DNA of 64,000 bases from Phyto melanocephala. Lineage: Eukaryota > Arthropoda > Insecta > Diptera > Rhinophoridae. Every line of letters begins with the position of its first letter. Within the stretch, counting starts at the first letter, position 1. The notes beneath the pieces are model-generated. The model searched no databases. It was not told where the DNA came from and saw nothing but the letters and a program-made list of their open reading frames with translations. The stretch is from assembly GCA_941918925.1 (NCBI GenBank), contig OW799234.1, forward strand, positions 128,568,895 through 128,632,894, given 5' to 3'. The translations under genes and the position numbers were made by a program. This document shows positions 56,868 through 64,000 of the stretch, piece by piece.

Positions 56868-56988
56868 ATGAAATTGTGGAAAACAAAAAAACCGATCAGC
56901 TGCGTGTCAGGCAGAAGTGGAGCTCTTAAAAATGAGGATAAAATTGATACAAATGGCACCAACATACAAATGGGACCAATATTGTCGG
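56868..56988 (+). CDS. Candidate first coding exon of an unidentified gene
   Basis: ATG in a good insect start context (ACAAAATG) opens MKLWKTKKPISCVSGRSGAL, continuing hydrophilic and well mixed to NIQMGPILSG, where TCGG|GTAAGA is a strong splice donor (GT at 56989-56990, phase 1). Base and codon use are more balanced than in the surrounding AT-rich sequence. No domain is recognised in 40 residues. The rest of the gene would lie downstream, possibly beyond the window; no acceptor exon was identified. Confidence 0.4.
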
Positions 56989-56990
56989 GT

Positions 56991-58499
56991 AAGATTTTTT
57001 TTGTTCTTAAATACGTACAAACATACATACTCGTGTATAAATTTAGGGTTTTCATGTTATCAGATAATTAATTCGTAAAGTTAAATTTACACAATAATAA
57101 AATCACATTTATTTTATGTATATTTGGGTATCCTGAATTGAGAAATACAATAATTATAATTTTGAATAGAGAAACTGGACAGTGCGAATTTATGAAAAAG
57201 TAAAAGTCAAAATAAGTTCGAAGTCATAAGCGACGTGAAAAAATATTTTGATAAAAAATAAGGAACTATTTTTTTTACTTTCACAAGCGAAATTTCGTTC
57301 TATTGTTTTATTTGAGTTTGTATTAAATATTAAAAAAGGGATGTATTGTGGACATCTCTAAGATTGGAGGTTGAATGTAAACGTCACCGAAGGGTGGTCA
57401 ATTCTCTGATGAGCAAAAAAAAGTGAAAAATTTTAAATGTTTACATCCGTGCATTGGTTAACCACTATTATAAATACAATACAAAAATATTATCGGGAAA
57501 TGCCGGCCAATTAATCAATTCCTGTACAATAAAATTTCTTAACCTGATGAGCTTTACCCCCCCAAAGCGACCAATAAGTTTATCAATTATTGCCACAGCA
57601 ATTGTCAAAATCTATTGCCAACACCAGATATTAACATTTGGACCGCATGAATATGTATTAGAATATATATTTAGCAATAAATGTCACAATACATTGCTGA
57701 GCAATAATCCTTTAATACAAGCTGTCAAATTCAGTTGCAAAAAAAATGTAACAACAACACTAACGTATAAGAGAATGACGCAAAAAAGGAGAAACAATAT
57801 TAAAATTAACACTAACATTAAAAAAAATCTAATTTTTTAAATATTTATAAGAGCAAAAAATAGTGTTAATTTAGTGGTTTGAGTGAAATTTGTTTACATA
57901 ATTTTTTTTTTAAATTTCAATTACAGAATAATCTTCTTTAGCAAAATTTTCACTTTTAAGTTTTAAGATATTTACGTATTCACCAAATAATTACAGAGAT
58001 ATAAGCTAAGGCATTGGAGATTTGATGCCGTCAATCTGCCGGCGTTATTGCTTATTGTGGTCGGGGGGTTAACATTTATTACTATTTTAGTTTTTTTATT
58101 TACATATTTAACTACTTCGAGTACAATTCCTCTTTTTACGTCCATAAAACTTTTATTTGTTGTCAAAGGTTTTACATTTTCGAATTTAAAATGAGTTTAA
58201 AATTTTTTTTGCTAAATTTTTTAAAACATAAAACTTAACAAATTTGATAGCAATTTTGCACAAAATATTTAACGAACTAATAATCAGCTGCGTTCTTAGG
58301 GCCACCTGAATTAGCTTTATTAACTGCTATTAACTGCTTTTTATAAATTAAACGATTTATTCGTTTTTAATGTTAGCATCACTAGACGACATAAACATAT
58401 CCAAAAGTGAAGACGATATACATAAAAAATAGAATTTTTTTTTTTTTTTTTTGGGTTAAAGAGATAAAATGTATTACACCAAATGAGTTATGTCGGGCT
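56991..58499. other. Possible intron or intergenic, 1.5 kb
   Basis: AT-rich with no recognised feature. A 128-codon frame at 57454 is lysine/asparagine/isoleucine-rich without signature. If the exon at 56868 is real, this would be the start of its intron. Confidence 0.3.
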
Positions 58500-58509
58500 C
58501 ACCTATATG

Positions 58510-58870
58510 GCATACCGACAAAAAAATTCCTTGTTCTCCACTCTTTGAAGTCGACCCACCCCTGGAACCGCATTTAGCATTATTTCGGTGTAGCTTCCTG
58601 TTGACTGAGCCATTTTTGTCTATGTCCAACGCCCAGTATGTGCTCACAGTATCGTCTCACTGCATGCCAGCAGTGTCCGCTACCCATCATTGTGGGGATT
58701 AAGTTTTCCATAGATATTGGTCCTTTTATATTCTCTAATTCCATTTGTTCTCGAGGCCATCTAGAGCATTTAAAAAGGAAGCTCAGCGTCGTTCATTTGA
58801 TTGTGTTTCTGTTACAGACAGTACAAAGTTCCACACTGGCCTACTGTGTGTAGATACTGTGTCCTGTTAG
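58510..58870 (-). pseudogene. Non-LTR retrotransposon ORF2 C-terminal fragment
   Basis: Minus-strand reading gives CTVCNRNT, then in the next frame FKCSRWPREQMELENIKGPI and SMENLIPTMMGSGHCWHAVR, then YCEHILGV. This is the C-x2-C...H-x-F-x-C-x-RW...NI/ML pattern that follows the reverse transcriptase in R1/jockey-like LINEs. One frameshift separates the two halves. Only about 100 codons remain. Confidence 0.7.
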
Positions 58871-59158
58871 AATCAGGGTAAATAACTACTTCACTTCTCC
58901 AGTTGCTTTTTCAAGCCTATTTCTAAGGCGCGTGATTAATTTGGCAGTCCATCTCACCTCAAGATTCGGGAAAGAAGAAGAAAGTGGATCAAAAAAGAGA
59001 AAAACTTTTTTCAAAAAAGCGTTGAATGGCAAAAAAAAACTGACAAATAAATTTGTCTGCTAAGATTAACGGCAGATGGACTGCCAGAATAAAATCTTTG
59101 AATGCGAAAATAAAACCTTAATCATAATTAGAAAAATAATAATTAAATCGTTTTAAAA
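58871..59158. other. Short intergenic stretch
   Basis: Contains GGCAGTCCATCTCACC and, inverted about 130 bases on, AGATGGACTGCCAG; possibly the ends of a small foldback. Confidence 0.3.
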
Positions 59159-59363
59159 ACAAGTAAGAGCGCTATATTCGGCCGTGCCGAATCTTATATA
59201 CCCTTCACAACGTGTAGTCATGCAATAAAAAAAATAAAAAAAATAAAATAAAAAAAAAATTTAGAAAAAAAAAATTTTTTTTAAATAATTAAAACATATA
59301 TAATATAAAACTAAAATAAATAAAAAAAAATAAAAAAAATAAAAAAAATAAAAAAAATATAAA

Positions 59364-60135
59364 ACAAGTAAAAGCGCTATATTCGGCCGTGCCGAATCTT
59401 ATATACCCTTCACAACGTGTAGTCATGCAATAACAGTAAATTCACGTATGTATGTTAAAAAAAACAAAAAAAAAATAAAAAATAAAAAAAAAATTTAAAA
59501 AAAAAAAATTTAAAAAAAAAATTAAAAAAAAAAATTATTATATACATATATAATATATATAAAACAAAAAAAAAATAAAAAAAAAATTAAAAAAAAAAAA
59601 TAAAAAAAAATAATAATAAAAATATATATAATATATTAAATAAAAAATAAAAAAAAAATAAAAAAAAAATTAAAAAAAAAAATTTTAAAAAAATTTTTTT
59701 GCCTCAGCTGGGATTCGATGCCACGTTTTCTCTAACCAGTATACACGTTTGTAAGTATGTATGTTGTTGTTGTAATGTTGTTTTTATGAAAAGAAAATCG
59801 AGGTGGTCGTGGGTTTTTGCTCATATCTCAGTTGTTTATGTACCGATGTTTCTGATTTTCAATACCGATCTACTCCCGAATATTTCTGATATTTTAATAC
59901 CTTACCCGGGTCCAACCTATGTCGGGGGGCTTCAAAAAGTTGATTTCAACATACACACGGACAGACGGTCAGACGGACAGACGGTCAGACGGACAGACGG
60001 TCAGGGCTTAATCGACTCCTCTATTCATAAGCTTTCAGAAAATATATACTTTATGGGGTCGGAAATGAAAATTGTAGAAATTTCACACGGAATGACAAAC
60101 CTATATATACCCTTTTTCACTGTGTGAAGGGTATA
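59364..60135 (-). mobile_element. Helentron/DINE-1-like element F, nested in E
   Basis: Complete copy in the same orientation as E, from ACAAGTAAAAGCGCTATATT (59364) to the 5' hairpin CACTGTGTGAAGGGTATA (60135). Inserted in E's A-rich microsatellite. Very similar to B and H in the non-repetitive blocks. Confidence 0.77.
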
Positions 60136-60633
60136 AAAAAAATAATAATAAAAATATAAATAATATATTAAATAAAAATTAAAAAAAAAAATAAAAAATA
60201 AAAAAAAATTAAAAAAAATATAACAAAAAAAATTTTTTGGCTCAGCTGGGATTCGATGTCATGTTTACTCTAACCAGTATACACGTTTGTATGTATGTAT
60301 GTATGTTGTTGTTGTAATGTTGTTTTTGTGAAAAAAAGTCGAGGTGGTTGTGGGTTTTTGCTCATATCTCAGTTGTTTATGTACCGATGTTTCTGATTTT
60401 CAATACGGATCTACTCCCAAATATTTCTGATATTTTAATACCTCATCCGGGTCCAAGAGATGTCGGGGGGCTTCAAAAAGTTGATTTCAACATACACACG
60501 GACAGACGGTCAGACTGACAGAGCTTAATCGACTCCCCTATTCATAAGCTTTCAGAAAATATATACTTTATGGGGTCGGAAATGAAAATTGTAGAAATTA
60601 CAAATGGAATGACAAACCTATATAACCCCTTTT

Positions 60634-61396
60634 TATACCCTTCACCTGTGGTGCATAAGGGTATATATAGCTTTGTCATTCCGTTTGTAATTTCTACAAT
60701 TTTCATTTCCGACCCCATAAAGTATATATTTTCTGAAAGCTTATGAAAAGAGGAGTCGATTAAGCCCTGACCGTCTGTCCGTCTGTCCGTCTGTCCGTCT
60801 GTCCGTCTGCCCGTCTGTCCGTGTGTTGGTTGAAATCAACTTTTAGAAGCAACTATATGTTCCTTAGATCTGTATATGGTATCAATCTCTTGGAAATATC
60901 CAGGAATGAATCGCTATTGAAATTCAGCACAATCGCCCCATAACTTTCTGAGATATGAGCAAAAAACCACGACCACCTCGTTTTTTTTCACAATTACAAC
61001 AACAACATACATACATACATACATGTAAAAAACATACCAAACAAAAAAAATTACAAAAAAAAAAATATTAAAAATAAGAAAAAAATAATAAAAAAACTAA
61101 AAAAAAAAAAATTTTAAAAAAATTTAAAAAAAAATTTAAAAAAGTTTTTTAAAAATTTTTCAAAAAAAATTTAAAAAAACATAAAAAAAAATAATAAAAT
61201 ATAAATAATATATTAAATAAAATAAAATAAAATTTTTTTGGCTCAGCTGGGATTCGATGCCACATTTATTCTAACGTGTACGTATGCACGTATTTTATAT
61301 GGTATGAATGGTGATACAAACAATTGTTATTGCATGACTACACGTTGTGAAGGGTATATAAGATTCGGCACGGCCGAATATAGCACTGTTACTTGT
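60634..61396 (+). mobile_element. Helentron/DINE-1-like element G, inserted in the 5' hairpin of E
   Basis: 5' TATACCCTTCACCTGTGGTG at 60634, CCGTCTGTCCGTCTGTCCGT repeats, long A-rich tract, then GTGAAGGGTATATAAGATTC, TTCGGCACGGCCGAA and ACTTGT ending at 61396. Opposite orientation to E; T residues border both sides of the insertion. Confidence 0.77.
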
Positions 61397-61415
61397 TCAC
61401 TGTGTGAAGGGTATA

Positions 61416-62430
61416 AAAAATAACTTAAAGAACTATAAAATAAACATTTTAAATTTATAAAAAGATTTTCAAAAATGGTTAAAGTTTTTTCCTCAAAAAG
61501 AAAAGAGGGTAAATTAAAACTTTGCTTTTAATATGAATACTGTCAGTAGTGTCGCTTAAACAGCTAATACACTTCATGTATCTTACAACTGACTTGCTAT
61601 TGTTTCTGTAAAACACATGTGCTAAGACATCTGATAATATTTCAATCAGAGCGTGCTCTTATTGTTCTGAAAAGCCACCTGACTTCAGCTGTTGGTAGAA
61701 ATCTCTGCTGCTGGAAAACAGTAAGCGGCGGTGGACGGACTTTTTGACAGACATAAGAATTACATATGTACACAAATTTAACAAGTCAAATGCAAAAACA
61801 GTGTAATTATTAGCATGTATTAGCTGCTTTATGGTGGTTAGAGTTAATTTTTGCATTTCTACAATTGTATAGAGTGAACCAAAAGTAACAATTTAAATTA
61901 TTATTTATTTTTCAAATTATAAATTACACCTGAAGAGATTCACAACTGAACAAGGAACTAGAATAATTGAATTTTATTATTTAAGCTGCGATCAATTATT
62001 ATTAAACTCAAAAAGCATATCGGCGATTAATTAACCTTGGAACTTCGCCCTCTAAAGCAAAAGTTCGTTGCTTTGTTTATTGTTACCACCAACATGGCAC
62101 CGTAAGAGATTTGCCTTGAACCGGTAGCTCATGCTTAATTTGCACTGCCGAAAAAATTTAACGTATAGAACAAAGAAAGATTTAAGACCCGGATATCATA
62201 GGCAACTTTTAAATTTTACATCAAGGCATATTTATTCATCAGGTAATTGCAGTTCGGAGAGAATTTTTTGTTTACATTTTTTATACATGAAGTTAGGCAT
62301 TTGAAATAAATTAGAAAAGAGAGAAAATTGTTTTTTATTTATGCATTTTGACAGCTGAAACTTAAAATAAGTGAAGAAAAAAATAATCAGCTGACGAATC
62401 AAGAGTGCCTGTTGAATAAATATGCCTTGT
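61416..62430. other. Intergenic, 1 kb
   Basis: No coding signature or bounded repeat recognised. Confidence 0.35.
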
Positions 62431-63244
62431 TATACCCTTCACACAGTGAAAAAGGGTATATATAGGTTTGTCATTCCGTGTGAAATTTCTACAATTTTCA
62501 TTTCCGACCCCATAAAGTATATATTTTCTGAAAGCTTATAAATAGGGGAGTCGATTAAGCCCTGTCAGTCTGTCCGTCTGTCCGTCTGACCGTCTGTCCG
62601 TGTGTATGTTGAAATCAACTTTTTGAAGCCCCCCGGCATAGGTTGGACCTGGGTAAGGTATTAAAATATCAGAAATATTCGGGAGTAGATCGGTATTGAA
62701 AATCAGAAACATCGGTACATAAACAACTGAGATATGAGCAACAACCCACGACCACCTCGATTTTTTTTTCACAAAAACAACATTACAGCAACAACATACA
62801 TACATACAAACGTGTATACTGGTTAGAGAAAACGTGGCATCGAATCCCAACTGAGCCAAAAAAAATTTTTTTTTAATTTTTTAAAAAATTTTTTTTTTAT
62901 TTTTTTTATTTTTTTTTAATATATTATTTATATTTTTATTATTATTTTTTTTTTAATTTTTTTTATATTTTTTTTTTTAATTTTTTTTTTATTTTTTTTT
63001 TGTTTTATATATGTATATTATATATATAATAATTTTTTTTTTAAATTTTTTTTTAATTTTTTTCAAAATTTTTTTTTTTAATTTTTTTTTTAAATTTTTT
63101 TTTTTTTTTTTCGTTTTTTTAACATACATACCTGTACGTATTTCATATGGGATGAATGGTGATACAAGCAACTGTTATTGCATGACTACACGTTGTGAAG
63201 GGTATATAAGATTCGGCATGGCCGAATATAGCACTCTTACTTGT
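62431..63244 (+). mobile_element. Helentron/DINE-1-like element H (subfamily I)
   Basis: Complete copy: TATACCCTTCACACAGTGAA at 62431, GACCCCATAAAGTATATA, CGTCTGTCCGTCTGACCGTC, AACCCACGACCACCTCGATT, a 250-bp T-rich tract, then GTGAAGGGTATATAAGATTC with one change in the hairpin (TTCGGCATGGCCGAA) and ACTTGT at 63244. Confidence 0.78.
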
Positions 63245-64000
63245 TTTACATTTAAATTTGAACAGTGGGACAGAACTGAAATAAATTTTATTGAAATTAA
63301 AAAAACGATGACTATTCAATAACACTTTTGTTTAATAATTATGATTTTTTAAAAGGGATAAAAAGGGTAGAGATGGAATTGATAAGCTAAATAATATGAC
63401 CAACGCAACAGGGGCGTATATGTACTCTATTGTCCAATCATAGTTGTTGTAATTAAGAACTGTGGGGAAACATCAACATGATTCAAAAACTATTTAACTG
63501 AACAACGAATCTGTTGGGATTTTCTGAGTTGTGTGCCAAAATGAGTCATTGTTGTTATTTGTGTGTGGAAGACATTAATGCATTTTGCCAATTTCTCGCA
63601 AATCTATGAACAGAAATATTTTATTGCCAATATTTAATTATAGTTAATTTTTATTTTGCATATGACCTTTAAAAAAAATGTGTGAAATTAATACATAAAT
63701 GACAGCGTTATTACTTTAAGGAACAAAATTTCTCTTTCATGATGTTCAAAAAACATTCCTTTATTTTCGTAACAAAATGATGTCAATTATAATAAAAAGG
63801 AAATACGTTAATTTGGGGTACATGTACATATTTGTGTTATTAATAAAATATAGAACAGAGTTGAGCGAGAAAGAAACTGAGTAATTTTAATAAATTAAAT
63901 TCTGTACGTGAAGTCATACACATAAATTGTGTGTTTGTTGTTCATGCTGCGAGTTGTCGTTTGAAAAAGTAGAAAACACCCACAAAATAAAGCAAAAAAT
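63245..64000. other. Intergenic to the window end
   Basis: AT-rich, nothing recognised. Confidence 0.35.

Larger units (their letters stand above)
59159..61415 (-). mobile_element. Helentron/DINE-1-like element E, host of nested F and G
   Basis: 3' end ACAAGTAAGAGCGCTATATT at 59159 with the TTCGGCCGTGCCGAA hairpin; body resumes after F at 60136 (TTGGCTCAGCTGGGATTCGA, CATACACACGGACAGACGGT, GGGGTCGGAAATGAAAATTG); the 5' hairpin is split by G: CCCCTTTT lies left of 60634 and CACTGTGTGAAGGGTATA resumes at 61398. Without F and G it would be about 720 bp, the usual subfamily I size. Confidence 0.75.

Noticed and set aside
57454..57840. 128-codon frame near the candidate exon
   Set aside because: Composition biased to Asn, Lys and Ile as expected from AT-rich DNA; no splice or start context.
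59699..60127. 142-codon frame in Helentron F, with near-identical frames at 11358-11681 and 62536-62859
   Set aside because: Conserved only because the elements are recent copies; the frame ends in the CGTCTGTC repeat (DRRSDGQTDRR) and lacks any domain.
63011..63322. 103-codon frame rich in Phe and Ile
   Set aside because: Translation of the T-rich microsatellite of element H.

Overview
The window is AT-rich nuclear DNA from a higher fly (Brachycera; probably a calyptrate such as a blow fly or house/stable fly). This rests on single-exon S1 serine-protease genes resembling Drosophila seminase/CG10587, and on INE-1/DINE-1-type Helentrons, mariner-like elements (MLEs) and tRNA-SINE sequence. 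The family comparisons are from memory; no search was run.

The recognisable gene content is a dispersed cluster of six secreted chymotrypsin-fold (S1) proteases between about 4.2 and 40.3 kb: + at 4286, - at 8677, - at 19652, + at 28402, - at 33192 and - at 39467. All keep the His/Asp/Ser triad and an Arg|Ile/Val zymogen site, but none has the Asp at the base of the S1 pocket that defines trypsin specificity; it is Ser or Gly here. All six share a promoter module: a distal AAACAAATGTTTTGTT-like box, a TATA/initiator region, and in five of six a box close to GTTAAACGTGAAAGTT. The 8.7-kb gene carries a frameshift between its signal peptide and its protease domain inside poly-T runs.

From about 40.4 to 64 kb there is no recognisable complete gene. 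One plausible first coding exon (56868-56988, ending at a GTAAGA donor) may start a gene that leaves the window.

Much of the rest is transposable elements, many with readable boundaries: (1) Helentron/DINE-1-like elements in two subfamilies, several nested inside each other; (2) a head-to-head array of five small Helitrons (41.3-45.2 kb) built from ~120-bp repeats; (3) deleted mariner-like, pogo/Tigger, hAT and PIF/Harbinger copies, several with exact target-site duplications; (4) remnants of non-LTR and gypsy retrotransposons; (5) one tRNA-derived SINE. One mariner deletion derivative sits at the same internal position in three Helentron copies while two other copies in the window have the empty site, so a chimeric element was probably multiplied.

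The proteases look like products of tandem duplication that were later spread apart by transposon insertion. If the seminase resemblance holds, they would be secreted reproductive-tract or seminal-fluid proteases under common control; this is inference.
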